DNA from: Nocardiopsis sinuspersici
Lineage (GTDB): Bacteria; Actinomycetota; Actinomycetes; Streptosporangiales; Streptosporangiaceae
Direction: 5' to 3'
Assembly (NCBI GenBank): GCA_008638415.1
Contig: VWVT01000022.1
Location: forward strand, 30,873-94,872
DNA length: 64,000 bases
Made by a program: the position numbers and the translations under genes. Of the stretch, positions 8,056 to 16,952 are shown piece by piece. Every line of letters starts with the position of its first letter. The first letter of the stretch is position 1. Under the pieces are notes generated by a model, which was not told the DNA's origin, did no database searches, and saw only the letters and a program-made list of their open reading frames with translations.

Positions 8056-9327
8056 GTGATCGACCTTCGCGCTCTTCGAGAAGACCCCGAACGACTCCGT
8101 GCCTCGCAGCGGGCCCGCGGGGAGGACCCCGCCGTCGCCGACCGGCTGCTCGAACTGGACGCCGGACGCCGCTCCGCGCTGTCCCGCTTCGAGACCCTGC
8201 GCGCCGAGCAGAAGAGCGTGGGCAAGTCCGTCTCCAAGGCCTCCCCCGAGGAGCGCGAGGAGCTCCTGGTCCGGGCCAAGGCGCTGGCCGCCGAGGTCAA
8301 GGAGGCCGACGCCGAGGCCGGCCGCCTCGCCGACGAGCTGAACGCCGCCCTGGCCAGGGTGCCCAACCTCGTGGAGGAGGGCGCGCCCGAGGGCGGTGTG
8401 GACGACTTCGAGGTCCTGGAGACCGTCGGCACCCCGCGCTCGTTCGACTTCACCCCGCGCGACCACCTGGAGCTGGGCGAGATGCTCGGCGCCATCGACA
8501 TGGAGCGCGGCGCCAAGGTCTCCGGCTCCCGGTTCTACTTCCTCACCGGCGTGGGCGCACGGCTGGAGCTGGCGCTGCTCAACATGGCGATGAACCAGGC
8601 CGTCCAGTCGGGCTTCACGCCGATGATCCCGCCGGTGCTGGTCAAGCCCGAGACCATGGAGGGCACCGGGTTCCTCGGCGAGCACTCCGACGAGGTCTAC
8701 CACCTGCCCTCCGACGACCTCTACCTGGTGGGCACCTCCGAGGTGCCGCTGGCCGGATACCACGCCGGGGAGATCCTGCCCGCCGACGCACTGCCCCACC
8801 GCTACATCGGCTGGTCGCCGTGCTTCCGCCGCGAGGCGGGCTCCTACGGCAAGGACACCCGCGGCATCATCCGGGTGCACCAGTTCAACAAGGTGGAGAT
8901 GTTCGTCTACACCCACCCGGACCAGGCGCACGAGGAGCACAAGCGGCTGCTCGCCTGGGAGCGGGAGATGCTGGACAAGCTGGAGCTGCCCTACCGCGTG
9001 GTGGACATCGCCGCCGGCGACCTGGGCACCAGCGCCGCCCGCAAGTACGACTGCGAGGCGTGGGTCCCCACCCAGGAGACCTACCGGGAGCTGACCTCCA
9101 CCTCCAACTGCACCGAGTTCCAGGCCCGCCGCCTCAACACGAGGTTCCGGGACGAGGACGGCAAGTCCCGCTTCGCCGCCACCCTCAACGGCACGCTGGC
9201 CACCACCCGGTGGATCGTCGCCATCCTGGAGAACCACCAGCGCGAGGACGGCTCCGTGACGGTCCCCGAGGCACTGCGCCCCTTCCTGGGCCTGGACGTC
9301 CTGGAGCCGCTCAGCGGGAGGAAGTAG
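8056..9327 (+). CDS. serS: Seryl-tRNA synthetase
   Basis: A 423-aa class II aminoacyl-tRNA synthetase that charges tRNA-Ser. The N-terminal coiled-coil arm (about 1-105) carries long Glu/Lys/Arg helices. Motif 2 is [17 protein letters not shown] with [10 protein letters not shown] following. The serine pocket is represented by [11 protein letters not shown], and motif 3 is [21 protein letters not shown] at 8056 gives the family length; the open frame extends upstream but is not protein-like. TAACCT lies 7 nt before the GTG, suggesting a leaderless transcript. A tRNA-Ser gene is about 8.5 kb downstream, not linked. Confidence 0.96.
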   Translation: MIDLRALREDPERLRASQRARGEDPAVADRLLELDAGRRSALSRFETLRAEQKSVGKSVSKASPEEREELLVRAKALAAEVKEADAEAGRLADELNAALARVPNLVEEGAPEGGVDDFEVLETVGTPRSFDFTPRDHLELGEMLGAIDMERGAKVSGSRFYFLTGVGARLELALLNMAMNQAVQSGFTPMIPPVLVKPETMEGTGFLGEHSDEVYHLPSDDLYLVGTSEVPLAGYHAGEILPADALPHRYIGWSPCFRREAGSYGKDTRGIIRVHQFNKVEMFVYTHPDQAHEEHKRLLAWEREMLDKLELPYRVVDIAAGDLGTSAARKYDCEAWVPTQETYRELTSTSNCTEFQARRLNTRFRDEDGKSRFAATLNGTLATTRWIVAILENHQREDGSVTVPEALRPFLGLDVLEPLSGRK

Positions 9328-9348
9328 GCCCCCGCGAAGCAGGCCCGT

Positions 9349-9396
9349 ACGCGACGGAGCCCGCCCCCGACCGGTCGGGGACGGGCTCCGTCGCGT
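9349..9396. terminator. Strong bidirectional terminator after serS
   Basis: A 15-bp perfect stem (acgcgacggagcccg / cgggctccgtcgcgt) with a second GC-rich palindrome inside its loop, placed between the converging serS and bpa genes. Confidence 0.85.
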
Positions 9397-9401
9397 GAGG
9401 A

Positions 9402-9950
9402 CTACAGGTACGGGCCGGAGCCGTGGGGCTCCTCACCCGGACCGCCGGGGCCGCCGGGACCCTGGGCCTGGAGACCGGCGGCGACGCCGGGCGGCAGGGC
9501 CTTGCGCATGTTCTCCAGTTGGGCGCGGGCCGCCATCTGCTGGGCGAACAGGGTCGTCTGGATGCCGTGGAACAGGCCCTCCAGCCAGCCCACCAGCTGC
9601 GCCTGCGCGATACGCAGCTCGGCGTCGCTGGGCGCGGAGCCCTCCGCGAACGGAAGGGTCAGCCGCTCCAGCTCCTCGATGAGCTCGGGGGCCAGGCCGT
9701 CCTCCAGCTCCTTGATGGAGGAGGTGTGGATCTCCTTGAGGCGGGCACGGCTCGCCTCGTCCAGCGGGGCGGCCTTCACCTCGTCCAGGAGCTGGCGGAT
9801 CATGCTGCCGATCCGCATCACCTTGGCGGGCTGCTCCACCATGTCGGCGAGGGTACGGGGCTCCTCCGCACCGTCCTCCTCGGGGCCCTCCTGCTGGTCG
9901 CCCATGACCAGTACCTGGGGCCGCTCGTTCGGGTTGTCTGCGCTGCTCAT
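9402..9950 (-). CDS. bpa: Bacterial proteasome activator Bpa (DUF2587)
   Basis: A 182-aa protein matching the Bpa/PafE family (mycobacterial Rv3780). That family forms an ATP-independent dodecameric ring that docks on the 20S proteasome and opens its gate. Recognised segments are QPAKVMRIGSMIRQLLDEVK, LKEIHTSSIKELEDGLAPEL and AQAQLVGWLEGLFHGIQTTL, all helical. The C-terminus ends in GPYL, close to the mycobacterial GQYL tail that inserts into proteasome pockets. The N-terminal 35 residues are acidic and probably flexible. ATG is preceded by AGGGGA. The proteasome genes are not in the window. It precedes a unique Gly/Pro-rich linker and may be transcribed after the quinone oxidoreductase gene. 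Confidence 0.9.
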   Translation of the reverse strand: MSSADNPNERPQVLVMGDQQEGPEEDGAEEPRTLADMVEQPAKVMRIGSMIRQLLDEVKAAPLDEASRARLKEIHTSSIKELEDGLAPELIEELERLTLPFAEGSAPSDAELRIAQAQLVGWLEGLFHGIQTTLFAQQMAARAQLENMRKALPPGVAAGLQAQGPGGPGGPGEEPHGSGPYL

Positions 9951-9983
9951 CAGTCCCCTTACGTGGATATCACCGGCACGCCG

Positions 9984-10958
9984 TCAACGGGTGAGAAGGA
10001 TCTTTCCGGTGTGCGCGCTCGTTTCCATGACGCGGTGCGCCTCCGCCGCGTTCCGCATCGGGACCGAGCGGTCGACGACGGGGCGGACGACTCCTTGTTC
10101 TACCAACGGCCACACCTGCTCGAGTACTCCCGAGACGATGGCCGCCTTCTCGTCCCGGGGACGGGAACGAAGGGTCGTCGCCTGCACGGAAAGCCTTTTC
10201 ACGAGCATACGCCCCAGGTCGGCCTCGGCACGGCGGCCGCCCATCAGCGCGATGATCACCAGGCGGCCGTTCGTGGCCAGGGAGCGCAGGTTGGCGTCCA
10301 GGTAGGAGCCGCCCATGATGTCGAGGACGACGTCGGCGCCGCCCGCCTCGCGCATGCGCTCGGTGAAGTCCTCGTCCTTGTAGTTGATCAGGATCTCGGC
10401 GCCCAGTTCGCGGCAGCGCTCCAGCTTCTCCGGGCTGCCCGCCGTGACGGCCACCCGGGCGCCCAGGGCGCGGGCGAACTGGACGGCGAAGGTGCCGATG
10501 CCGCTGCCGCCGCCGTGGACCAGGACGGTCTCCCCGGCGCGCAGGCCCGCGACCATCACCAGGTTGGACCACACGGTGCAGGCCACCTCGGGCAGCGCGG
10601 CGGCCTCCACCAGGTCCACGCCCCGGGGGATCGGCAGCAGTTGGCCCACCGGTACGGCGACCCTCTCGGCGTAGCCGCCCCCGGTCAGCAGGGCGCAGAC
10701 GGGGTCGCCGACGGACCAGCCCGACTCCTCGGTGCCGGGGCCGAGCTCCGCGACGGTGCCCGAGCACTCCAGGCCCGGGTACTCGGAGGCGCCTGGGGGA
10801 GGCGAGTAGTTGCCCTGGCGCTGGGCCACGTCGGCCCGGTTGGCCGCGCTGGCGGCCACGTCCACAAGGACCTCCCCTTCGCCGGGGACGGGGTCGGAAA
10901 CCTCGGACCAGGTCAGGACTTCGGGGCCGCCCGGTTCGGTGATACGGATCGCGTGCAT
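9984..10958 (-). CDS. NAD(P)H:quinone oxidoreductase-like MDR protein
   Basis: A 324-aa zinc-free medium-chain dehydrogenase/reductase of the quinone oxidoreductase (QOR/TP53I3-like) group. The N-terminal GroES-like half has RADVAQRQGNYSPPPGASEYPGLECSG in conserved form, and the Rossmann fold carries VLVHGGGSGIGTFAVQFARALG as the NADPH-binding loop. Zinc-ligand cysteines and histidines are absent. It probably reduces quinones or enoyl-type carbonyls in the cytoplasm. TACTGT lies 7 nt before the ATG, so the transcript is probably leaderless. The bpa start is 33 nt after its stop codon on the same strand, so the two may be cotranscribed. Confidence 0.87.
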   Translation of the reverse strand: MHAIRITEPGGPEVLTWSEVSDPVPGEGEVLVDVAASAANRADVAQRQGNYSPPPGASEYPGLECSGTVAELGPGTEESGWSVGDPVCALLTGGGYAERVAVPVGQLLPIPRGVDLVEAAALPEVACTVWSNLVMVAGLRAGETVLVHGGGSGIGTFAVQFARALGARVAVTAGSPEKLERCRELGAEILINYKDEDFTERMREAGGADVVLDIMGGSYLDANLRSLATNGRLVIIALMGGRRAEADLGRMLVKRLSVQATTLRSRPRDEKAAIVSGVLEQVWPLVEQGVVRPVVDRSVPMRNAAEAHRVMETSAHTGKILLTR

Positions 10959-11136
10959 GAGCCAGACAGTACCCGGGGAGGTTCCCCGCCAGTCAACGGA
11001 TCACTCTGTTCATCCGTCCCGGAGGTACGCCGGTGGGGCCGGAAGGGTAGGAGTGGTCCCAGGGAGTGGGCCGGCCCCTTCCCCGCTGCGGCACCCCTCC
11101 CTCCACAGCACACCCCCTTGAAGCAGGAGAACTCCG

Positions 11137-13260
11137 GTGGCACACCAGGAACAGAACGGGTCGGATCGGGACGCCGAGGCGGGCTCCGTACCGGAGGCCG
11201 AGGAGCTGGTCGGGCCGGACCGCCCGGTCGAGGACCCGGCTGAGGGCCCGGAGGAGTTCGCGGAGGCGGGCACCGAGGCCCCGTCCGGTACGGCGGCGCC
11301 CGCGCCCTCGCCCCGGGAGCAGTGGTTCGGCGGGTTCGAGGGGGCCGCTCCGCCCCCGCCGCCCTACGCGCGGATGCCCGAGGACACGCCGTTCCCGGCG
11401 CCGGGGGCGGGACAGCCGGATCCGGGACACCCGGGGTCGGCGCCCGTGGACGGCGGCGGGGACGGGGGATCCGACGGGAACGTCGGTGGGAACACCGGTG
11501 GGAACACCGGTGGGGACGTCGGTGGAGACGCTGGCGGGACGTGGCGGTCGGAGCCGCGGCCGGGACCGAAGCCGGGGCCGGGGCCGTTCCGGTCGTCCGC
11601 GGTACCCGGGCCCTCGGACCCGTCCGGGGCGGTCGGGACGTCTGAGGCACACGAGGCATACGAGGCGCGTGAGCCACACAGGCTCTCCGAGGTGTCCGAG
11701 CTGCCTGAGGTGCCGGACGTGCTTGAGGTGCCGGAGACCTCGGAGGCTTCTGACGTCGGCGAGGAGCCTGATGGCTCCGGCGACGCCGGGGACGAGGTGC
11801 GGGGCAGCACGGTCCGGCTGCTGCCGGGCGCCTCGCGCGGGCGCCCGCAGCGTCCCGAGCGCCCGCAGCGGCAGCGGCTCCAGCGCCCCACGAGGCCGGG
11901 CGGTGAGCCGGACCCGCTGGCGCACCGCGGGCCGCGCCGCGACTCCGACGTACCCGAACCCGAGCAGCTGCCCCCGCTGGAGACCGACCACGGTGACCCT
12001 CCCGGCCGGGAGGACCAGGGCGGGTCCGGTCCCGGCGCGATCACTCCGGGGCCGGGGCTCGGAGCGGCCTCCGGCGCCGGGACCGTCCCCGGGACGCGGC
12101 CGGGCGGCGGACTCCCCGAGCACGACGGTTCCTTCCCTCCCGAGCCCGACACCCCCTTCCCACCCGCGCCGACGGGCGCCCCGCAGGGGCGTCCAGAACC
12201 GCCGCCCACGCTCACCGGGCCACGTGCCGACCTCGCGCCACCGGCGAGGCCGACGGCGCCGCCGGGCGCGGACGCACCGGTGGCTCCGCCGGCGGGCCCG
12301 CCGGACCGGCGGCGCGACGGGCGGGACCGGGAGACCTCCGACTCCCTCAACGCCGCCACCCTCGTGCGCAACCGGCGCCAGGGCCCCAGCGGCGGCTGGA
12401 GGCGGGCCGTGCACAGCGCCACCCTGGGCCTGGTCAACCCGGGGGAGTCCGCCAAGGTGCTGCGCCGGCGCGAGCTGGTGGCCCGTGCCTGCACGCCCGT
12501 GGCGACCGGACATCACCGGGTGGCCGTGCTCAGCCTCAAGGGCGGTGTCGGCAAGACCACCACCACGGTCGCCCTCGGCGCCACCCTGGCGTCCCTGCGC
12601 GGCGACCGGGTGCTGGCCGTGGACGCCAACCCCGACCGGGGCACGCTCTCGGACAAGGTGCGGCTGGAGACCGCCGCGACGATCCGCGACCTGCTCAACG
12701 AGCGCCACCTGGTGTCGCGCTACGCCGACATCCGGGGGTTCACCTCCCAGGCGCCCAGCCGTCTGGAGATCCTGGCCTCCGACCGCGACCCGGCGGTCTC
12801 CGAGGCGTTCAGCGACTCCGACTACCGGGAAGTGGCCCGCATCGTCGAGCACTTCTACTCCATCTGCATCACCGACTGCGGCACCGGCCTGCTGCACGCG
12901 GCGATGCGGGGGGTGCTGGGCCTGGCCGACCAGGTGGTCCTGGTCAGCTCGGCGTCCGTGGACGGGGCGCGCAGCGCCAGCGCCACCCTGGACTGGCTGG
13001 AGGCGCACGGCCACGATGCCCTCGTCCGCGGCGCGGTGGTGGTGCTGTCGATGGTGCGGTCCGACAGCAAGAGCAGCGTGGACCTGAACCGGTTGCAGGA
13101 GCACTTCGCGGGGCGGTGCCGCGACGTGGTGCGGGTGCCGTGGGACGGGCACCTGGAGGAGGGCGCCGAGGTGGACCTCGAACAGCTCGCGCCCGCCACG
13201 CGGGACTCCTACCTCCAACTGGCCGCGTCCGTGGGGGAGGCGTTCGCCTGGCAGAGGTGA
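11137..13260 (+). CDS. MinD/ParA-like ATPase with long disordered Pro/Gly-rich N-terminus
   Basis: A 707-aa protein in two parts. Residues 1 to about 400 are acidic, rich in Pro, Gly and Ser, with short GGN/GGD repeats, and should be disordered. Residues about 460-700 form a MinD/ParA-type ATPase: VLSLKGGVGKTTTTVALGA is the deviant Walker A and VLAVDANPDRGTLSD the A' motif, while the Walker B region ITDCGTGLLH has Asp and Cys. The layout recalls EspI-like proteins of ESX loci, but no ESX gene is nearby. GTG start follows GCAGGAG by 8 nt. The gene stands alone, so the partner being positioned or regulated is unknown. Confidence 0.82.
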   Translation: MAHQEQNGSDRDAEAGSVPEAEELVGPDRPVEDPAEGPEEFAEAGTEAPSGTAAPAPSPREQWFGGFEGAAPPPPPYARMPEDTPFPAPGAGQPDPGHPGSAPVDGGGDGGSDGNVGGNTGGNTGGDVGGDAGGTWRSEPRPGPKPGPGPFRSSAVPGPSDPSGAVGTSEAHEAYEAREPHRLSEVSELPEVPDVLEVPETSEASDVGEEPDGSGDAGDEVRGSTVRLLPGASRGRPQRPERPQRQRLQRPTRPGGEPDPLAHRGPRRDSDVPEPEQLPPLETDHGDPPGREDQGGSGPGAITPGPGLGAASGAGTVPGTRPGGGLPEHDGSFPPEPDTPFPPAPTGAPQGRPEPPPTLTGPRADLAPPARPTAPPGADAPVAPPAGPPDRRRDGRDRETSDSLNAATLVRNRRQGPSGGWRRAVHSATLGLVNPGESAKVLRRRELVARACTPVATGHHRVAVLSLKGGVGKTTTTVALGATLASLRGDRVLAVDANPDRGTLSDKVRLETAATIRDLLNERHLVSRYADIRGFTSQAPSRLEILASDRDPAVSEAFSDSDYREVARIVEHFYSICITDCGTGLLHAAMRGVLGLADQVVLVSSASVDGARSASATLDWLEAHGHDALVRGAVVVLSMVRSDSKSSVDLNRLQEHFAGRCRDVVRVPWDGHLEEGAEVDLEQLAPATRDSYLQLAASVGEAFAWQR

Positions 13261-13344
13261 GGGCCCGGACACGGTGGGCGCGGACCCCTTCCTGGTTTCC
13301 GGGATCCGGTTTCGGACAGGGGAGGAGGAAGGGAAGGGGTCAGG

Positions 13345-14253
13345 ATGAACGCACAGGGACATCCGCCCGCGATCGTGGTGGGCGTGGACGGGACACCCGC
13401 CTCCCACGCCGCCTTGATCTGGGCGACCGAGGAGGCGGCCAGGCGCGGAGCACGGCTGCGGATCGTGCACGGCCTGGGCATGCCGGTGGTGATCGGCGCC
13501 TACGGCGGCGCGGGGGGCTTCGCCGTCGAGGACCTGCGTCAGGCGGGGCACGACCTGCTCGCCGCGGGCGCCGCGTACGTGCACCGGGCCCGGCCCGAGG
13601 TGGACGTGGAGACCTCCCTGGCGCCGGAGGACGCGCCCGCCGTCCTGCTCAAGGAGGCCGGACCCGAGGACGTCATCGTGATGGGGACGCGCGGCCTGGG
13701 CGGGATCCGGGCGATCATGCTGGGCTCGGTCAGCGTGCGGACCTCCTCGCACGCGCCCTGCCCCGTGGTGGTCGTCCCCAACCTGGAGAAGCCGCCGCCG
13801 CGCCGGGGCCGCGTCGTGGTGGGAGTGGACGGGTCCGACTCCTCCCGCCGAGCACTGCGCTTCGCCCTGCACGAGGCCCTGGTGAGCGGATCGGAGGTCG
13901 TGGTGGTCAACAGCTGGCAGGTTCCGCTGCCCGCGGACGCCGAGTCGCTGGCCGCCGACGCCCGCGCCCTGCACGAGGAGACGTTCGACCGCCAGTCCGA
14001 GGAGGTGGTCGCGGGGCTGCTCGCCGAGGTGGTCGACGACCGGACCGAGCACCTGGAGATCAGCGCGGTCCGGACCCAGGCCAACCCGGTGGACGCCCTG
14101 GTGGAGGCGTCCCAGGACGCGGACCTGCTCGTCGTGGGCTCGCGTGGCCAGGGAGGAGTCCGGGGGCTGGTGATGGGCTCGGTCAGCCAGGGGGTGCTCC
14201 AGCACTCCGAGGTGCCCGTCGCCGTCCTGCCGCCGTACTCCGAGGACGAGTGA
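13345..14253 (+). CDS. Two-domain universal stress protein
   Basis: A 302-aa tandem UspA protein. Each half begins with an IVVGVDG / VVVGVDGS strand and ends in an ATP-binding glycine motif (GTRGLGGIRAIMLGS and GSRGQGGVRGLVMGS, the G-2X-G-9X-G pattern). ATP-binding Usp proteins of actinobacteria act in hypoxia or stationary-phase survival. The start codon has AAGGGG at a good distance. A paralogue follows 62 nt downstream on the same strand, so this is a tandem duplication and probably one operon. Confidence 0.92.
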   Translation: MNAQGHPPAIVVGVDGTPASHAALIWATEEAARRGARLRIVHGLGMPVVIGAYGGAGGFAVEDLRQAGHDLLAAGAAYVHRARPEVDVETSLAPEDAPAVLLKEAGPEDVIVMGTRGLGGIRAIMLGSVSVRTSSHAPCPVVVVPNLEKPPPRRGRVVVGVDGSDSSRRALRFALHEALVSGSEVVVVNSWQVPLPADAESLAADARALHEETFDRQSEEVVAGLLAEVVDDRTEHLEISAVRTQANPVDALVEASQDADLLVVGSRGQGGVRGLVMGSVSQGVLQHSEVPVAVLPPYSEDE

Positions 14254-14315
14254 CCCGTGCCGCTGCCGCCCGCGGCGGGGTATGTGTCCTGCTGAGAACG
14301 CTTTGAGGGGGAACC

Positions 14316-15248
14316 ATGGCAGTCAACGAGGAGCGCTCGCCCAGGGTGGTCGTGGGGATCGACGGTTCCGACCACTCCTGGGCGGCACTGGACTGGGCGG
14401 CCGCCGAGGCCGCGCGCAGGGGTACGCCGATCCTGGCCGTGTACGCGCTGGGGATGCCGGTGATCGTGTCGGCCGACGCCTGGGCCGGCCGCTTCGAGCC
14501 CACCGACGAGATCTCGGACCAGGCCATGGGGGTGATGAACCGGGTGACCGAGCGCGTCCGCGAACTCCAGCCGTCTGTGGAGGTGGAGACGGACACCGCC
14601 CTGGACGAGGCGCCGCTGGCACTGTTGCGGCACTGCCGTCCCCACGACCTGCTCGTGGTCGGTACACGGGGACTGGGCAGGGTCGCGTCGATGTTCGTGG
14701 GCTCGGTCAGCGTCCGGGTGGCGGCCCAGGCGCACTGCCCCGTCACGGTGGTGCCCTCGAGTGAGGGCAGGCCCGCGACGACCTCCCTGAACCGGGTCGT
14801 GGTCGGCGTGGACGGCTCCACACACTCGCGCAGGGCCCTGGACCTGGCCGTGGACCTGGCGAGCGAGGGCGAAGGCGAGCTCGTCGTGGTCAACAGCTGG
14901 GAGGTGCCCTATCCCTACGACCCGGTCGCGATGACCGCCATGGGCTACGAGCCCCAGGAGAAGATATTCGACCGCAAGTCCGAGGAGCTCGTGGCCGGGA
15001 TGCTGGCCGACGCCGCCGACGAGCGCCGCGAGGGCCTCGACGTGGAGGTCAGCGTGGTGCGTACCCAGGACACTCCGGTCAACGCGCTGCTCCGGGCGGC
15101 CGAGGGCGCCGACGCCATCGTCGTGGGCTCCCACGGGCGGGGGGCCGTGCGCGGCCTGATCATGGGCTCGGTCAGCCAGGGCGTGCTGCACCGCTCCGAG
15201 ATCCCCGTGGTGGTCCTCCCCCGCCGCGCCGAGGAGGAAGAGGGCTAG
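14316..15248 (+). CDS. Two-domain universal stress protein, tandem paralogue
   Basis: A 310-aa paralogue of the preceding gene with the same two-domain build. Glycine motifs are GTRGLGRVASMFVGS in the first half and GSHGRGAVRGLIMGS in the second, so both halves should bind ATP. The ribosome site AGGGGG lies 4 nt before ATG. The protein ends in an acidic EEEEG tail. After the stop codon a short run of TGTGCC hexamers (about 15272-15289) is present, and no strong terminator is evident. Divergence between the paralogues is highest in the segment after the first ATP motif. Confidence 0.92.
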   Translation: MAVNEERSPRVVVGIDGSDHSWAALDWAAAEAARRGTPILAVYALGMPVIVSADAWAGRFEPTDEISDQAMGVMNRVTERVRELQPSVEVETDTALDEAPLALLRHCRPHDLLVVGTRGLGRVASMFVGSVSVRVAAQAHCPVTVVPSSEGRPATTSLNRVVVGVDGSTHSRRALDLAVDLASEGEGELVVVNSWEVPYPYDPVAMTAMGYEPQEKIFDRKSEELVAGMLADAADERREGLDVEVSVVRTQDTPVNALLRAAEGADAIVVGSHGRGAVRGLIMGSVSQGVLHRSEIPVVVLPRRAEEEEG

Positions 15249-15434
15249 GTTCCGTCTGGTGGACTCGGCCTTGTGCCTGTGCCTGTGCCTGCGGGGGTGG
15301 CGAGGGCGCCGACGGGGCTGCCGGAGGTCTCGCGGGCGCGCCCGTGAGGTACGGACGGGCGCACCCGCGAGTTCTTTGTGCCTGCGGCGTCCGAGCACGG
15401 GGCGAGGCGCGGCGGAGCCTCAAGGAGACACGGC

Positions 15435-15818
15435 CTAGCCGGGCGGCTCGGGCGTGGCGGGGTACTCCAGGCAGAAGGGGTGCCCGGCGGGATCGGCGTA
15501 GACACGGAACAGGTCGTCGGGGTCGTCCTCGACGACCGCCAGGCGCCTGGCTCCGAGCTCCAGCACCCTCTCCTCGGCGGCGTCGATGTCCTCCACCCGG
15601 ATGTCGAGGTGCATCTGCTGCGGCCGCGCGGGATCGGGCCACTCGGGCGGCTGGTGGTCCGGTGCGTACTGGAACGCCAGCCGGGGCGGTTCGTGTCCCA
15701 CCACCACCCAGTGCGCGTCCCTGCGGGTCACGGGCAGCCCGAGCAGCTCGGCGTAGAAGTCCGCGAGCGCGCTGGGGTCGGGGCAGTCGATGGCCATGGC
15801 GCTGACTCGTCCGATCAT
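15435..15818 (-). CDS. VOC superfamily (glyoxalase-like) protein
   Basis: A 127-aa single vicinal-oxygen-chelate domain. MIGRVSAMAIDCPDPSALAD and FYAELLGLPVTRRDAHW start the first beta-alpha-beta unit; MHLDIRVEDIDAAEERV and PAGHPFCLEY end the second. His in the MHLDIRV strand and Glu in the last strand are possible metal ligands. The family includes glyoxalases, dioxygenases and resistance proteins, and the substrate cannot be predicted. ATG at 15818 is chosen over longer frames because GGGAAGGG lies 8 nt upstream and the domain begins there. Confidence 0.85.
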   Translation of the reverse strand: MIGRVSAMAIDCPDPSALADFYAELLGLPVTRRDAHWVVVGHEPPRLAFQYAPDHQPPEWPDPARPQQMHLDIRVEDIDAAEERVLELGARRLAVVEDDPDDLFRVYADPAGHPFCLEYPATPEPPG

Positions 15819-15933
15819 GTCCAGCACCCTTCCCCGATGCGCCGAAACGATGCGCGGCATGTCGACACGTCCCCAGAGCGACAGGTATCCCCCGCACCGA
15901 GATTCTCCGTGCAACTCCGGCCGGTGGTGCTGC

Positions 15934-16161
15934 CTACCGTTCCCGAACGGTGGAACCGATCCCGGGCTCCGTGCGCGTCAGCCCCCGGTCGCGCAGTCCC
16001 GCGAGCGCCTTCTGCGCCGTCGCGGAGGCCACCTGGAACTCGTCCATGAGCTTGAGTACCGAGGGAACGCGGGCTCCCGGCGGGTACTCACCCGCCCGGA
16101 TGCGCCTCTCCAGTTCGTCCGCTATCTGCACCCACCTGGGCAAACCCTCGCGCCACTCCAT
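15934..16161 (-). CDS. Short GntR-family DNA-binding protein
   Basis: A 75-aa protein consisting only of a GntR-type winged helix: WVQIADELERRIRAGEYPPG, then the recognition helix region SVLKLMDEFQVASATAQKAL and wing GLTRTEPGIGSTV. There is no effector domain. It is encoded 31 nt downstream of another short GntR gene on the same strand, and both diverge from two small genes. GntR proteins of this size are common in actinomycete accessory regulatory cassettes. ATG at 16161 is placed where the domain begins; longer frames add non-conserved sequence. Confidence 0.8.
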   Translation of the reverse strand: MEWREGLPRWVQIADELERRIRAGEYPPGARVPSVLKLMDEFQVASATAQKALAGLRDRGLTRTEPGIGSTVRER

Positions 16162-16192
16162 GCCGGCAGCTGCACCTCGCTGGTTCGTGAAG

Positions 16193-16444
16193 CTACTTCC
16201 GGAACGTGCCGCGCTGGGGCACGGTGAACACCAGCCCCTCCTCCACGAGCACGGCGATGGCACGTCGCACCGTGGAGCGGGCGAGGCCGTACTGCTGGGT
16301 CAGGTCCGTCTCGCTGGCGATACGGCGACCGGCCTCCCAGTCTCCTCGCGCTAGGCGCGCCCGGAGGATGCCTGCCAACTGCTTGTACTCCGTGAGCGGC
16401 GCTTCCGGATCGATCTCGGCGTCAGGGTCGAACTCCATGGACAT
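16193..16444 (-). CDS. Short GntR-family regulator
   Basis: An 83-aa winged-helix protein: YKQLAGILRARLARGDWEAG, ASETDLTQQYGLARSTVRRA and GLVFTVPQRGTFRK form a complete GntR domain with no ligand-binding part. Two ATG codons (16444 and 16438) fit; a GGAGGGAGG run lies too far upstream (about 22 nt) to decide. It is transcribed away from a palindrome-rich, AT-rich intergenic region that is probably its own operator. It pairs with the next GntR gene downstream. Confidence 0.82.
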   Translation of the reverse strand: MSMEFDPDAEIDPEAPLTEYKQLAGILRARLARGDWEAGRRIASETDLTQQYGLARSTVRRAIAVLVEEGLVFTVPQRGTFRK

Positions 16445-16479
16445 GAAGCTATTCGTGTCGACTCAACCTCCCTCCAAGG

Positions 16480-16523
16480 GATACGTATCTCTACGTATAG
16501 ATACAAGGGAATACAAGGGAGTA
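16480..16523. promoter_or_regulatory. Divergent operator/promoter region of the GntR cassette
   Basis: An AT-rich patch between divergent genes. It holds the palindrome GATACGTATC (16480-16489), a second TACGTA core (16492-16497), the AGATAC half-element that follows, and a tandem direct repeat ATACAAGGGA twice (16501-16520). GntR dimers typically bind such palindromes; binding by the two adjacent regulators is inference. Confidence 0.6.
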
Positions 16524-16607
16524 CTATGGAGCCCCCGCGCACAGCGGGACCCCGCGACGCGCGCTAACGCGTCCGGGGCCGTGGTCAACGCTTTCGGGAG
16601 CGCCGAC

Positions 16608-16952
16608 ATGCACCACCTTATGGCTCTGTTGTCCCTATTCCTGCGAGTGATCCGCCCAACACGGGGGCTCCACGCCGCGCCGCTCGTCCTCACCCGCGAA
16701 CTGCGTGCGGAAGCCCGCAGGCGCCGCGTCTCCCGGGTGCGCCGCTTTGTGGCCGACCTCGGGACCGTCGCGAGCGTGCCGGTTCCCCCGGCCCCCGCTC
16801 CGCGCCCGGCTCCGGGCGACACCCCACGGGAGTCCCTGCCCGTGGTCGACCCTCCGGAGGCCTTCGTGCGCGGGTACTACATGGACTATGAGATCCGCCA
16901 GCGCCGTTCCCCGGGTGGGGACCTCCCGCTGCACCTGGGGGCGGTCGCATGA
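16608..16952 (+). CDS. Hypothetical protein of the GntR cassette
   Basis: A 114-aa protein I do not recognise by function. It starts with a hydrophobic segment (MHHLMALLSLFLRVIRP), continues with a basic helix rich in Arg and a Pro-rich linker, and ends with FVRGYYMDYEIRQRR, a short conserved-looking acidic/aromatic segment. CGGGAG stands 7 nt before ATG. Its stop codon overlaps the next start (ATGA), so the pair is translationally coupled. It is divergent from the GntR genes across the palindromic region and is the probable target of their control. Confidence 0.55.
   Translation: MHHLMALLSLFLRVIRPTRGLHAAPLVLTRELRAEARRRRVSRVRRFVADLGTVASVPVPPAPAPRPAPGDTPRESLPVVDPPEAFVRGYYMDYEIRQRRSPGGDLPLHLGAVA

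Noticed and set aside
10993-14205. A minus-strand open frame of over 1000 codons
   Set aside because: It spans three well-supported plus-strand genes and reads as low-complexity Arg/Pro sequence.
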